NCBI RefSeq assembly: GCF_008831285.2
Contig: NC_045138.2
Location: 14,396,571-14,460,570, forward strand
Direction: 5' to 3'
DNA: 64,000 bases
Origin: Nymphaea colorata
Lineage: Eukaryota > Streptophyta > Magnoliopsida > Nymphaeales > Nymphaeaceae
Shown: piece by piece, positions 22,356 to 34,477 of the stretch
Position numbering within the stretch: position 1 is the stretch's first letter
Layout of the letters: the number at the start of each line of letters is the position of its first letter
Notes under the pieces: generated by a model
What the model saw: the letters and a program-made list of their open reading frames with translations, nothing else
What the model was told of the DNA's origin: nothing
The model's database searches: none
Position numbers and translations under genes: made by a program

Positions 22356-23267
22356 CTGAAAATGAAAAAAAAGAAATTATTATACGAGGGAGAGAGAGAT
22401 TTCTCTTCTGCTGCTTATAAACATCTCTCAAATAGGACCTTAGGATTAAGCAGGGCGCCTGTGACTCGAAATATAAATAAAGGAAGAGAAAAGAGAGGAA
22501 GGAAGGAACGTGAACAGGATTGAAAGAATCACCGATAGCAGAAGGATTCATGAGGCTTTCAAGAAGGATCCCTTACGTAAAAGAGTGAAGTCGAAAGAAG
22601 AACAAGGATCAGGATCCAGTGGTTCAGAAAAATATTTCGTGGCGATGAAGCCAAAAGAACAATCCAAGCGAACCATCTCAGGAATCCAGAAAATTTTTCG
22701 ATCTTTACAAAAGAAAACCACCAAAAGGAAAAAAAAAAGAAAAACAGAAAGGAGCCACTAGACAAATCATAAAGGGGGGAAAATCAGAAGCAGCACAAAT
22801 AAGGATAATAGAGAAACAAAAAAAAAAACTAAACAAAATTAAAATTAGTATGAAAATATTAAATTTTGATTTGAACAAAAGGAAACAAGGATGGTAGAGC
22901 AAAAAAAGGACAAAAAATGGGAGAAAAAAAAATCGAAGCAACCCCCAAAAAAGAGAAACCGAAAATCGACGAAGAAACAAACAAAAACCAGTAAAACCAA
23001 GGCTTAAAAAAACAAAAAACATAACCAAAGACCTAAAGCTCCCGAAACACAAACCGGAAAACCCAGAAGACGATCCAGGACACACCCAAAACCGACTAAA
23101 AAACAACACAGCCACCACCGCCATCACAAAACGCAAACCAAAGGCCCATCAAAACCCAACAGCGAAGAAAACACAAACAGAAAGCCAGGATCTCCCCCAC
23201 CAAGATCAAGAAGCCCAAAATCAAGAACGAAAACATAACAAGAAATAAGATCAAGACATCAACATAC
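22356..23267 (-). other. Leader (5' UTR) intron of the SAP gene
   Basis: On the minus strand a donor CAG/GTATGT at 23268-23262 and an acceptor TTTTCAG/GTAGC at 22362-22351 enclose 912 bases. The intron is strongly T-rich in the sense of the gene, as plant introns are. It would join a leader exon starting near 23.45 kb to one carrying the ATG at 22272. Leader introns near the promoter often raise expression in plants. That effect is inferred here. Confidence 0.75.
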
Positions 23268-23473
23268 CTGCACCGTCGCCCTCCTCCGAGAACCACGGCC
23301 GGAGCAGGGCCGAGAAGCGTTCTCCCCAGAAAGAAAGAATAAAGAGATACCTTTTTCCTTCTGAAAACTTTTCGGGGTGGTGGGTTTCCCGTGAGATAAT
23401 AAGATCGAGGTTGAGTATCTCGAGAGAGAAGGAGAGAGAGAGAGAGACTCAGAATCGAAAAGGGGGGAGAGAG

Positions 23474-23481
23474 TATTTATA
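23474..23481 (-). promoter_or_regulatory. TATA box of the SAP gene
   Basis: TATAAATA reads on the minus strand here, about 206 bp upstream of the inferred leader-intron donor. A transcription start near 23445 would give a leader exon of about 180 bases, rich in GA repeats in the plus-strand reading (TC in the message). Position and sequence fit a standard plant core promoter. Confidence 0.7.
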
Positions 23482-23919
23482 GTGGGAGAGAAGGAGACGT
23501 CTCTCCCTCTTTCTTCCTTTTTTTCTCTCTCTTTCTATATTCTCTCTCTTCTGCGTCCACCGCCCCACCCAAGGGATAGAGGTGTCCAGAAAGAAAGGTG
23601 GGCCCACGTTGGAAGTGGGCCCCCCGAGACGGAGGTCTGAAGATTCCTAACTTTCTCGTCCACACTGATTCGGATCCGTGAACCGAGTCGGCCGTCCACC
23701 CACTCTTTATTTTTTGACAAAATTATCTGACAAAATCATTAATTAGCTGGAATTCTCCATATTAACTATATTTTGAAACATTTTTTTGAAGATTAATAAC
23801 CTCGAAATATAAAGTTTGCTTAAAACATTTTATATTAAAGGATGTTGATTCAAAGGTGTCGGACTACTGAATTTGATTAAGACGATTTAGAAGGTTGAAA
23901 TTGAAGAAACCCATCTTGG

Positions 23920-24207
23920 AGTTGCAATAATTCGATTTTTATATTTATATGGGAGTCTGAATCCAAATTTTGAATCAGATTTTGTCAATTTTTAAAATGT
24001 AATAGCATCGGGATGTTATGAATCTGATTTGAATCTGAACTCGAATTCGATTGAATATTTATGTATATCTTAATCCAATCGGATGTCATTTATTAAATCC
24101 AAATCTTATCTCATTTCTTAAACAAATATTTTTTTTTTTTTCATATCTGATTTTTTCTGATCAGTTCGATCAGATATCCAATTCAAATCAAATATATTAA
24201 CATCCCA
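23920..24207. mobile_element. Diverged copy of the hAT-type MITE found at 32586-32877
   Basis: The stretch from about 23940 to 24005 (GAATCCAAATTTTGAATCAG, then TTTTGTCAATTTTTAAAAT) matches 32745-32800 of the intact MITE closely by eye. The right side ends in TTAACATCCC near 24207, an altered form of the intact end TTGACATCCC. The left end is not clear; a candidate AGGATGTTGATTC is at about 23840. No target duplication was found, so the limits are approximate. Confidence 0.55.
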
Positions 24208-25151
24208 AATCACCCAAACTTGGGTCTACTGAACCCCACCCATAACAAATCTTACTTGTTGGGATTGAGTTGTAGGGGTCCGATGTTGGGTAGTTTGGTT
24301 TGAAATTGGCAATTGATGAACACGTGAACCAAACTGAATTTGAATCTGGATCCGAGTAATGGATGCATCATAACTGTCAACTATTTGGGCAAGTAGCTTC
24401 ATATTTTTTTATAATATTAAATTCGCCTATGACCCAACTCCGTTGAAATTTAGATGAAGCTAAGGCTGCGAACAGTTCAGATCCGAGCAAACGCGTAGCC
24501 AAATTTGAATCCGATTAGTAAGCAACATTTGAAATGGACGTCAAAACTATTTGCAAGCCAAGTATAGGTATCCAAAAATGTAAGGACTGGAATATCTGAT
24601 CCGAATAATTTCCACGCATCCAACCCAACTTTGGGTTGGATAAGGGCGAGGAGTCGATCAGATTAGGATATACTAAAGGGGCTGCCGACTATTTTTTTCT
24701 TCTCTTCCTTTCTTTGTTTGTGTCCTGACGGCCCACAATTTTTCTTTGTAGAAAAGATGCAGCGTGACTTTTCCCTACTAGGTGTTTATATGTTCATTGC
24801 ATTTTACCAGACTTTTTAGTCGACCAATTCCAAGTAAATGCTTATAGAGAGAGAATGACCTCTTTTTCTCATTCATATTCTTCATCCGAAAACAAAAGAT
24901 ATTCACATCCTAGAGAGAGAAAAAAGCGACCGATTTAACTGTCCTCTACATGCATATCACGGAACTTTTGGGGTGAGAGTTGCCTGAAAATGAAGGATGC
25001 GGACGGCCAATCAATACGTTTCAGGCAAGAAGATAACGAACAGTTGTTGGATGGTGCGGCCACACATGCAGGGCGGGCAGTTGGGATTCATTATATCAAA
25101 ATCGATCTAACTTGTCAAAAGGATAATGTCTGTAACTAAAAACAGATCCAT

Positions 25152-25173
25152 TATATATATATATATATATATA
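25152..25173. repeat. (TA)11 microsatellite
   Basis: Twenty-two bases of pure TA alternation lie in the SAP upstream intergenic DNA. Confidence 0.9.
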
Positions 25174-25617
25174 GTCGGACAGTTCTTGTTCGAGATGAAC
25201 AAGATATTGTTGATGGAGTTTGTGTGGATTGATCTCTCATTAATGAGCTAGCTAGCTGGAATCGGCTTAAACCATTAGATTCTCAATTTCCTGTCTGGAC
25301 CCACCGACATCTTCTTCCTCTCTAGCACAATAAATAGAAACAATGAATTCATGACTCATAATTATTTTGACAGTGTGTAGCGTAAGAACCATTCTATACC
25401 CAACCTCCTTCCATGGTAATAAATCTTTAAATGCATTAAGCATAGACTAGAGCCAGAAATCTAAGTTAGGGTGGGCACAAACCGGCTGCAAAACATAAAT
25501 AAATAAATGGCAGTGTCTCTTTTCACTAACAACTAGAACCTTAGACTTATAAACGAACATTTTTTTTCATATGCATATAGATATTTAAAAGTTTTTTAAA
25601 ATATCACGTTGCATTTA

Positions 25618-25793
25618 CACGTGGCGTGATTACGGAAAAGAAGAAAGGGTGATAGCGAGCGAGCCACGCCGCTGTTGGAAACGACCCATTCGCCGTCGCC
25701 ACGTGGCGCGATTTGTAGGCCCCATGAGCCGGAAGGATGACGTGGCAAGAAGTCCTACGTCCTCTTTCGGCAACCTGTAAGCCGCAACGTGGC
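25618..25793. promoter_or_regulatory. Cluster of four ACGTGGC (G-box/ABRE-like) words
   Basis: CACGTGGC is at 25618-25625, palindromic CCACGTGG at 25699-25706, GACGTGGC at 25739-25746 and AACGTGGC at 25786-25793. ACGTGGC is the core of ABA-response elements bound by bZIP factors. The cluster is 2.2 kb upstream of the SAP transcription start and about 0.8 kb beyond the methyltransferase stop. An enhancer role for the SAP gene is an inference. Confidence 0.45.
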
Positions 25794-26771
25794 AATCATC
25801 GACCTGCAGAAGCAACACGAACGGAAAAGGGGAACCGTGCGATCTCTCGGACACAAAAAAGAAAAAACATCGACGCCTTGAAATCGGCCACGCAGATTAT
25901 CGTACAGATGGGACCCACACCACTTCAATACAATTTCACGAGAGCAGGGCAGAACCGGGTTGACACCCTCAAAAGCGTCAAAGCTCCGCTCCATCCGTCG
26001 TACAATTAGCAGCTAATCAGCCTAACCTTTTCCTTAGGGAAGGAAACACATATTTATGAAAACTTCACGGGAATGGATACCTAAGGTCCTAACTCCTAAA
26101 CAGGTGGGTTAACAAAAGAAAAGTTCCGACTTCCAACCTGAAAGGAGCTAGAACTTGATTTCTGCAAATCGCAGAAGAGTGAAATTAGTAAGGACTTTTC
26201 TGGTCAAAGAAGAGCACCAACGAACAAACAGAAATGGTGACCGCCACCAGGCAATGACAAAACACAAGCCTGAATTTCTGATCTTTTATGCTCCTGGAAC
26301 TAGGAAGTCACAAACCACCCAGCAAACCAGCTAGACAGAGCTCTCGCCTATATCATTGCCTTTCCTCGTTACTAGTTTGAATCTTGAAGAAAAACCACCA
26401 TGGACTGGGAGATTATTTCATGTGCAAAGTCCTGCTTTTGATGCCCATGAATGTAAAACCACCCATGTATTCCCTCTCTCGCTAGCCATCTTCCCTCCAA
26501 CTTTCGTTTACAACTTGTTCAGCTCCAGAGGATTCCAACTTTGTTCCTTTGGGTTTTTCAACCCAAAACAATTTCACCCTGGAACAGTACCAAGAAAGCA
26601 AGTAAATGCCCAACGCTGTTCTTCACTATTTTTTCTAAAAATAGTTGCTGCAGCCGCTATCAGTTAGATGAAAGAAACAAAATTCAGTGAACCTTTTAAG
26701 TTCTCCTCTTATGCATGTTCCACGCCAAAAGACAGGAGAGAATTTCTCAACCCTTTTGAGATTTATAGAGA

Positions 26772-29700
26772 CTAGCATTTAGCTCTTACAACCCCGACGA
26801 TATAAGCATTCCAGGCGTCACGCTGGCAGAAGGTTGAAACCTCTTCGTATTTCATATTATCATCTCCCCTGTACTCCGAAGCATTCTGGCTTGTGTTTGG
26901 CATTTCACGGATCCAAAAGTGAACTGAATCGAATCCAACCTCCTCTAAGCAGTCTTTGATCTCCGCAAGTGTCCAACTGCAAAATAGAAAAGAAAAAAAA
27001 ATTATTTCAGTTGCTAGCAGTAGAGAAATGCAAACTTATCAACAAGGAGAAAAGAGCAAATATTCAATCAGTGACATTTCTCCTCAAAATTTACATAGAC
27101 ATTAATAAATCCCACAAACATGGCTATATTAACCTCAATGCAGAAGAACACGTAAATTTGCAATTTCCAAAATACCACGTTGTCATCAAAGTCATATCTA
27201 GGAAAGAATTCAAGAGGGATTTTAATAACTCGTGCTGTCAATCATGCACCAAATTTGGATCCAAACATCCAAACCAGATTATTCTTAAAGTCATATCCTG
27301 ATGTTAAGTCTGCTCTGTTGGTACATAACTACATATGATGTTGTTTTATAACCTACAAAAATTCCTAAAAATACGAAATTCCCTTGAATTTATCTAATGA
27401 ATTGCAAATGAGAACTAGACAAGTACACATTTACTGAAGTACAAAACATGAAGTGCCCCTTCCATCCAACCGCTAGCTCCCAAGAAGACAGAGTCTTCTT
27501 TCTGATAAAAAACAGAGGATTCATATTCATGGTTTCTGAACCAAGTCAGTATACAACTTTTAAGACTTCAAAACCTGTATGAGAAAAGGAATGCAACTTA
27601 CAGCCGCCAGTGATATGTAAATGCATGCCGTAGTGACCGCTGCTTGGTGAAATTGAAGTGTAGACTAATTCTTGTTGTTCGACTGATAGCATCAAAGTGT
27701 GTTTGCTCCCAGATATACTGTAAAAAAAAAGGGCAAGCAAGAAATCAGTGAAGTGACAGACCTTACATGGACTCTATGAAACAGTTGCCACACCCAAGTC
27801 AACATGACTGATGACCCAGGTGTGGGTGTGGGTGTGGGTGCAACAATCAGCTATTTGATTTTTTTCCGTTGAACCATTGATACAATCATTGTTGGCTATT
27901 GTTATATCACATACACATACACAGATATCCTTTTTGCACTTGCACTCATGCTTTTTCTTTTTCTTTTTTTAAATTCTGCATCCAAACCTGCATCTGCATC
28001 CTGCACCTTTGTTAATTAGGTGGCAGACTAAGAAGTGTTCCTACGTTTCTTGAAAATTAACAAGAGGCATCATGCAACAGCAGTACAGCCAAATCACATA
28101 AATACTTGTGTTGTTTATGCAAGCTTTCTGTTATGAATTAAGGATGGATATGTGCATGTCAACTAACTGGAGATGCCAGATGGCCATGTCTTGTCAGGCA
28201 TTAACCCCCTGAATACCTGCTCATGTTGTTACTGCAACAGCACAATAATGTTTTCTTAACTTCGAAGACATTGTCTGGAGTTAGCACGTCACCACTTACT
28301 AATCTGAATTGCATCAGTAACAGGTACAACAATGATTGAAAAGACTAGCATTGCTAGACGCACATCAAGAAGGGAAGGTAAAGACAACAAAGGAATGGCA
28401 AATTAAGTGAAATACGACCAAGTCAAAGGTGCATCAAGAAGTATATCGAGTAAGTGACATGAAAGCAAGCAACATCGGAAGCTTCAATCAACATAACTCA
28501 AGGCGCAAGGGCAATAGTGCTTTCGAGACGTACAGAAAATGATTGAGCAGAAAGGAGCATGGCCAACTTACAGTAAAATTTGTGTATCTCCTTTGAAGCT
28601 TGAGTGCACGCTCTGAGGACGCCCCACCATATAGATCCATTACAAATATTCCCCCTTCCCTGGATAATGCGTGCAAAGCATGTTTAAAGTATGTAAGAAG
28701 GTCCGCCCTCCTATGGAGACAGCAGCAACTATAATTGAAAGCACATATGATATCTCTTGGCTGTAGAGTGTGCTTTGCTCCATTCAAGTGTTTACCAGCA
28801 TTCTTATTCCCTGTTACCTGAAGAGATGATTCCATTTCAACAGCTTGCAGGCTCACACTTCGTTCCATCTTATCCACGAGATCATTGTTAACTAGATCAT
28901 TCTCATCCAAAGGCTTCAAAACATTTCCATGAACGAGAGAGATTCTAGAGTACCCATCCGAGCCTAGCTTATCTATATTGTTGTGCAGGCACCATATGAG
29001 CGCGTCACGGTCCAAATCTACACCAACGGCAGTGCGTCTTGGGTCACTATGCAGCCATTCCGCACTGACAAGAATGGAAAAGAATACGTTATTTTCCAAG
29101 GCTGTTATTTTCTGGTTATTTTCATCACTTTTCTTTTGGTGTGGACTGTGGCCTCCAAGACGTAGGTTTTTTACCAAATATATATATATATTCTGAAGAG
29201 ATGGCATTGTTGGTATCGACGACCACAAAAACGAGTTGTCCGTGTCAAGAAAGCACATCTCGGACAATAAACAAGGTGGGTGGTGGTCAAAGGTAAAGAG
29301 ATAAAAGGGTACATGCGTGCCACTCCAGTTGCTGTTGAAAAACAGTTGAATGGAAGAGCAAACCACTAACAAACTCACCTGAGAAAAGCAGTCCCACAAA
29401 AATCTTCCTGCAAATGAAGTGGTGTCCTTCCACCAACGTACATGAGAAAGAACTTCCGCATATAGCTAATGTCACCTTTCGGTGACTGAAAAATTATGCG
29501 AGAGCATAAGCTCAATAACAATAAGTCAAAGACCAAAAACTCTGTAAATCACAATAAAAGTAGCAACATATAAACACATATCTGATGAACCTTGAGTCCT
29601 CAAGCTAACAATGGAACCTAAAATCCTACATACAACTGAAGTCCTGGAGTATATAATTCCGCCATCCATCCCTCGATGCAATCCCTTTTCTAAAATCAAT

Positions 29701-30413
29701 ACTAGCTACTAGACATAGAAGAATCAACTTTCTTTAGCCGCTAAACAGGGAAAAAATGAACGATCACCAAGTAGAAAGTTGCAGCACTGCATCATGTCTG
29801 CATAGAATCGACAATAGGTTGGGCAATAACTTACAAGGTAAGCTAGCATTGGGTTTCAGGTAGTCAATAAAATCGTAGACAATACAAGAGTCAACTAAAA
29901 CCCTAGAGGTGAAGCTTTTTTCAGCTTCGGGCATCAAACGAAACCATCAAACCTCATCAAGTCAAAGAAATCCTAAGAAAGGGACATGCTTTTTGATACT
30001 ACTGAGGAGTACCCTTGGAAATGGAAACCTTTTAGGTCACAATCGACCTAATCAAAACCCTTAGAAATGGCATTGTACTGGCGTACCTGTACGGACTGCT
30101 GATACAGAGAGAACTTCGACGGTGGCGGATCTATGGGGGAAGAGCGCCCATTCTCTCCCTCCCTTTCTCCATTTTCGCCTTCACCCTCATTCGGGAGATC
30201 CTCTTCAGCGGCGGATTTCTTCTTCTGCGCTCTACGGGATCTGGTGCTATGGGGACGAACGTGGGCAGACGGCTGAGAAAGATCATCTTCGCCTTCCTCA
30301 TCCTCCTCGTCCTCTTCATCTGCTTCTACCACTTCTAGATCTTCTTCTGCTTCGTCTTCTTGCCTAAGCCTTCTCGTCCTTTGCCTTGGCTGCCTCTTCC
30401 CGTGCTTCCCCAT
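26772..30413 (-). CDS. Class I SAM-dependent methyltransferase with acidic N-terminus
   Basis: Five exons on the minus strand (30413-30087, 29485-29379, 29064-28572, 27717-27602, 26976-26772) join in frame to give 415 residues. I start at the ATG at 30413; the frame is open further up but has no ATG there. Residues 1-30 are very basic and 20-50 very acidic. The methyltransferase core starts near residue 110. It shows EDFCGTAFLSAEWL (136-149) as motif I and AVGVDLD (157-163) as the SAM-ribose acidic strand. ICAFNYSCCCLH and FVMDLYGG follow further on. Similar proteins occur in plants and bacteria with no agreed substrate, so I do not assign one. A Lys/Asn-rich insert (about residues 220-245) separates the two halves of the fold. 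Confidence 0.88.
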
Positions 30414-31560
30414 TCCTTCCCGCGCGAGGGACGGGCGATGGCGGCGCTTCAACGACTATGTAGCAATACCCTAGCAACCGGATTCGGGTCCGCCTCTTAA
30501 GATCCAGTTGTGATAACCTGCTTTTGGAATTTGGTTACCTAAACAAGGAGTCCCACGAAGTGAAGATTTAATTTAAGATCATCTTTAGACAAGAAATCCA
30601 CGGCCATCAAACACGCTCTGGATTGTTTGGATTTGATAACTTTCGCCAGGTTTGATTTAATCGTATTCTACGCAATTGCATCCAAACTTGGGTTCATATT
30701 TGGACCCTTTTCTTTTCTAGATTCTGTACCCAATGAGCATGAGATCTAACATTTGTATGCAATAGGTTGGATGTTTAATGGATCTTAGTCTAATGTCATG
30801 TCATACTTAGGTTTGGCTTCACATCTGTCGATGAAATTTGACTAAATGGTTTCAAATTTAGAATGATAGTTAGATATACCTGATCCATTTAATTCTCAAG
30901 TTTCACTAAATATCAACAATATCAGTACTCAAGTTTTTGCTCGAACTAATTTTAGAACATTTCAAATTAGCAACGAATGGGGACCGCCTCAGATTCTGTG
31001 TACCTAATGGGATTGCTTTTAATTAAATTAATTAAGATGGTTAAGAAGCCTGATTGCATTTCTCCACCTCCCAAATTGCATTGAGTTGGTGAAAAGGTTT
31101 GTTCATTATGAATTGTTAATTGTTGTTTAAAGGACAAAGAGATTCATTATCAAATGCCATAAAGTGTGAAGAAGAGCCTTGGTTCACATAAACTTGTATC
31201 TTATTGAAACCTAGTTGACACAATGGTTTTTATTTCTTCCAAACGCGGAGAAAATTCAAGCCAACTAAACTTCTCCAGAATTACTTCGTTGGGAAGGCTG
31301 ATTGTTAAAGATGTGTTTGATTGCATGGAAGACATTTTTAGGGTGCCTTCATCCTGGAAAAATTCTTCCGGATCTTCCGTCAGAACCTCCCCCTGCCCCC
31401 CTTCCAAGTTCACCAGAGATCAAACAAAGCCATGCAGATAACGAAGGAACCCAATGAATTTTATGGAATAGTTTTTTGTGTATGATTCGAGTGTGGTATA
31501 AAGCAAACAATATATTATCTCCTTACCGATTTATCTGGGCTATCAAAACAGTGACCTTAA

Positions 31561-31795
31561 GGGGGCGTTTGATTACTCCAGATTTCAAATCCTTGGATCT
31601 GATGTGGGTCTTACCCTTTTTTACTCATGACCAAATATCCATAGTAAAATTCATCGTTCATCAAACTAAGGATTTTAGGTCAGACATTGAGAAAATGTGG
31701 GACTTAAGGTTGGATGAGGGAGGAAGGTTGAATCTTAAATCTACTACCATTTTTGAATCCTAAGTATCTCAAATCCGAGACTATCAAATGCCCCC
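31561..31795. mobile_element. Tourist-type MITE (PIF/Harbinger-like), 235 bp
   Basis: The left end reads GGGGGCGTTTGATTACTC and the right end, on the other strand, GGGGGCATTTGATAGTCTC. TAA stands directly outside each end (31558-31560 and 31796-31798). Terminal GGGGGC plus TTTGAT and a 3-bp TAA duplication are the marks of PIF/Harbinger-derived MITEs. The element has no coding capacity. The ends still match well, so the insertion is fairly recent. Confidence 0.8.
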
Positions 31796-32585
31796 TAAAA
31801 AGCTAAGTTTGTTTTCCTTTGTTTCTGAGATCTCAAATCCACGATGCATGAAATCCAGTTTTTAATCAAATTCAAACTCTGCTTGTTAAAAACGGCGGAA
31901 GAATTTTTACATGCAGGTAAGAATTTTTTTTTTGTTTTGAAAGGTGCATAAATTTTACAATACAAAATATATATCCCTTTCATATTTAATTCATAGAGAC
32001 ATCCCTCGCTTCAAACTTTCCCTCCTCACCCTCCACATTGAAACTCTACAGTACTTAAATTCCTTCATTCTTAATTCAGATTTCATATTCTTCGCCTTAA
32101 ATTATTTCACAACACCGTCCACTTACGGTTTACCAACTTTGCTGATAAGCTTAAGCCAGTACACCAACTTTGGGAAATCTTTGCCAATCTTTATCGTCAT
32201 CGCGACAAAATTGATTACTGTTCAATGATAGATGTCAGTTGGTGGCGTTACATATATTGATTTGTGGATTTGTAGTGAATCTTTCGTGAGCTTTCCTAGA
32301 AGTTTAGAATTCGAGATGTAAAAAGTTAGATTTGGCTCTGTAAAGTTAACTGGCATCTTTCTATTATTTTTTCAAATGATACAAGCCCTTGCTATCATAT
32401 TTAGCAAAAGAAAACGAGAAACTAAAATCCCTTGTTGAAAAAATAAGTAGAATGTGAAGAAAAATGTAAAGAACGTGGCTCTGATTGGAAATAGTAACTA
32501 TCTCGTTTTTTTTATGCTCCTCATGAGATTTGTTAGTATACCAAGCATATTTTGAAAAGTTAGCTTTTCGATACATAGGTACATC

Positions 32586-32877
32586 TAGGGATGTCAATTG
32601 ATTGGATATATCTTTAATCATATCCACTTTTTCGGATATTCACATATTCGGATTTGGATTTGAATTCGAATAAAGAAAAGTCATATTTGAATCCAAATCC
32701 AAAATCCAATTTTACAATCTGAATCCGATTTTTATATTCATAGCCGAATCCGAATTTTGAACCAGATTTTGCCAATTTTTAAAATTTAATAGCATTAGAT
32801 ACATGATCTTTGTGTAAAAATGAATTCGATCTGAATCCCTATTTGAATCCGATCGAATAAGTACCTTGACATCCCTA
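32586..32877. mobile_element. hAT-type MITE with perfect 8-bp target duplication, 292 bp
   Basis: The ends are TAGGGATGTCAA and TTGACATCCCTA, a perfect 12-bp inverted pair. GGTACATC flanks the element on both sides (32578-32585 and 32878-32885). A TAGGGATG-like end and an 8-bp duplication are the signature of hAT elements. The inside is AT-rich with many GAATCC and GGATT words and codes for nothing. The perfect duplication and ends suggest a young insertion. Confidence 0.88.
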
Positions 32878-34264
32878 GGTACATCTGATCTGGTCAGGCC
32901 ATTCGTTGGTAAGCGGCCAATCACTAGTTCAAATCTTAAATACATCTACCCTTTGTGAAAGCCGATGCATGCCAGAATTATGGGGGCAGCAAAATGGTCT
33001 TTGGGGGTTTATACCCCGATCCGGTGACAAAGTGAAGAATTCATGTTTTAGTATATTACAGATGAAGTTTACCTTTTAGTCAGGTGGTAGAATGAAATAC
33101 TCCTTTGCTCACTCGAAAAGTTATAACCTCCCGTAACATAGTTTGTCGCTCTCGGGTAACATGAAAGGAAAAAAGTTAGGTAAGCGCTTATTACATCATC
33201 AAGGTGACCACTTAACATTTGGACCTAACAGGTCCTTTAGTTTCAAAAGTATGAATTATAATTAAATGTGGAGACAGAGCATCATGGTGTTGGATCCCTG
33301 TCGGCTCCTCTCCTTTGGCTTTGTCCACTTCCCCATTCTTTATGCTCCACCTTTGGACCCATCCATGTGAGGAAGAAACCAACATTCACATATGCATTAA
33401 TACAAACAGGTGCCTAATGTTTTGCTTAAACAATAAATCATCGTTTAAAGTTGACAAATAAATGTTTAAGTTATGACAGAAATCTCTTAAAGCGCACATA
33501 GTACATTAATTTTTATAAAAGAACCGCTCGCCCCTTGCCCCACAAAAGATATTTTTGACTTTATGAGAAAAATCAGTTGGGATCTTTTTCCTCAAAAGTA
33601 AAACATTCATCAGTTATTTTTAAAATTGTTATCTGCTCCAATATTAGATATTTTTTTCTTTTTTAGTATAAAATTTATGTACAAAAAAAAAAGATTTTTT
33701 TAATAAAGTAATGTACATATTATTCTTATACGTATCAGCCCGTTTGAAAGAATGGCCCATCGAAAACCAAAAGTGCATGCATGCTGATTTGGACGAATTC
33801 CCAATATTTTAAGCACATCCCATGCTCAGATTTGAATGGGCTCGATTCAAACCGAGTGCGCAGTACCCCTTGGAATTGACTCAGATTTGAATGATTTAAA
33901 TGAAAAAATTGCTCATTCATAAATCGGGTCGTAGATTACTCTAGATATTGGATCCGAGAAGATGTCCCAAATCCAAATGTCCACCTGTGGATGTGGCCAA
34001 CCGGATCGTGGATCGGGGGCGCCTTCGTACCCGACACGACGAGGGATTGCGGGTCCCGACCCGGTCCAAGTAGGAGGTTGGCGTCAACAGATTGACTGCA
34101 CCACGTCGCCAGCGGAGATCGGCCTTGTCGAGAGCTTTTCGCCGGAAATGTTGGGGCCCGCAAGGCGGCGGCCTACGTGTGAATTACGTGGCGTCTTGGG
34201 ATTGGATGAGTTGGGAAAAAAAATAAAAAAAAAAGATAATGGTGCGATGCCAACCGCGAAGTGC

Positions 34265-34272
34265 TATATATA
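34265..34272 (+). promoter_or_regulatory. TATA box of URH1
   Basis: TATATATA lies 213 bp upstream of the URH1 start codon. A start of transcription about 30 bases downstream would give a leader of roughly 180 bases, rich in CT. The CT-rich leader fits common plant promoters. Confidence 0.6.
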
Positions 34273-34477
34273 TCACAGCACAGGGCGGAAAGGGAGAGAG
34301 GGAGAGTGCCTGTCATCTATTTACTGCAGAAGGGAAGGGAAGAAGGAGAAGCGAAGAGGAAGCGTCTCTCTTTCGCTTATCTTGCTCTCCTCTTTCCCTC
34401 GTCCTTGTTTCCTTCCTCTTGCTTCCTTGTATTCCCTCTCTTTCTCTTCCTAACAGGAACCTGCCACGAAGAAGAAG

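Larger units (their letters stand above)
23482..26771. other. Intergenic: SAP upstream region with a decayed MITE and ACGTGGC cluster
   Basis: Upstream of the SAP promoter the DNA is AT-rich. A diverged hAT-type MITE lies at about 23.92-24.21 kb. A (TA)n run is at 25152-25173. Four ACGTGGC-core words cluster at 25618-25793. The last few hundred bases before 26772 should be the 3' untranslated region of the methyltransferase gene. No further coding gene was recognised. Confidence 0.4.
30414..34264. other. Intergenic between methyltransferase and URH1 genes, with two MITEs
   Basis: The two neighbours are transcribed away from each other, so this 3.9-kb stretch holds both promoters. Two miniature transposons with clear ends lie at 31561-31795 and 32586-32877. 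The segment 33.95-34.25 kb is GC-richer and is probably the proximal URH1 promoter. Several short frames exist but none resembles a known protein. Confidence 0.45.
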
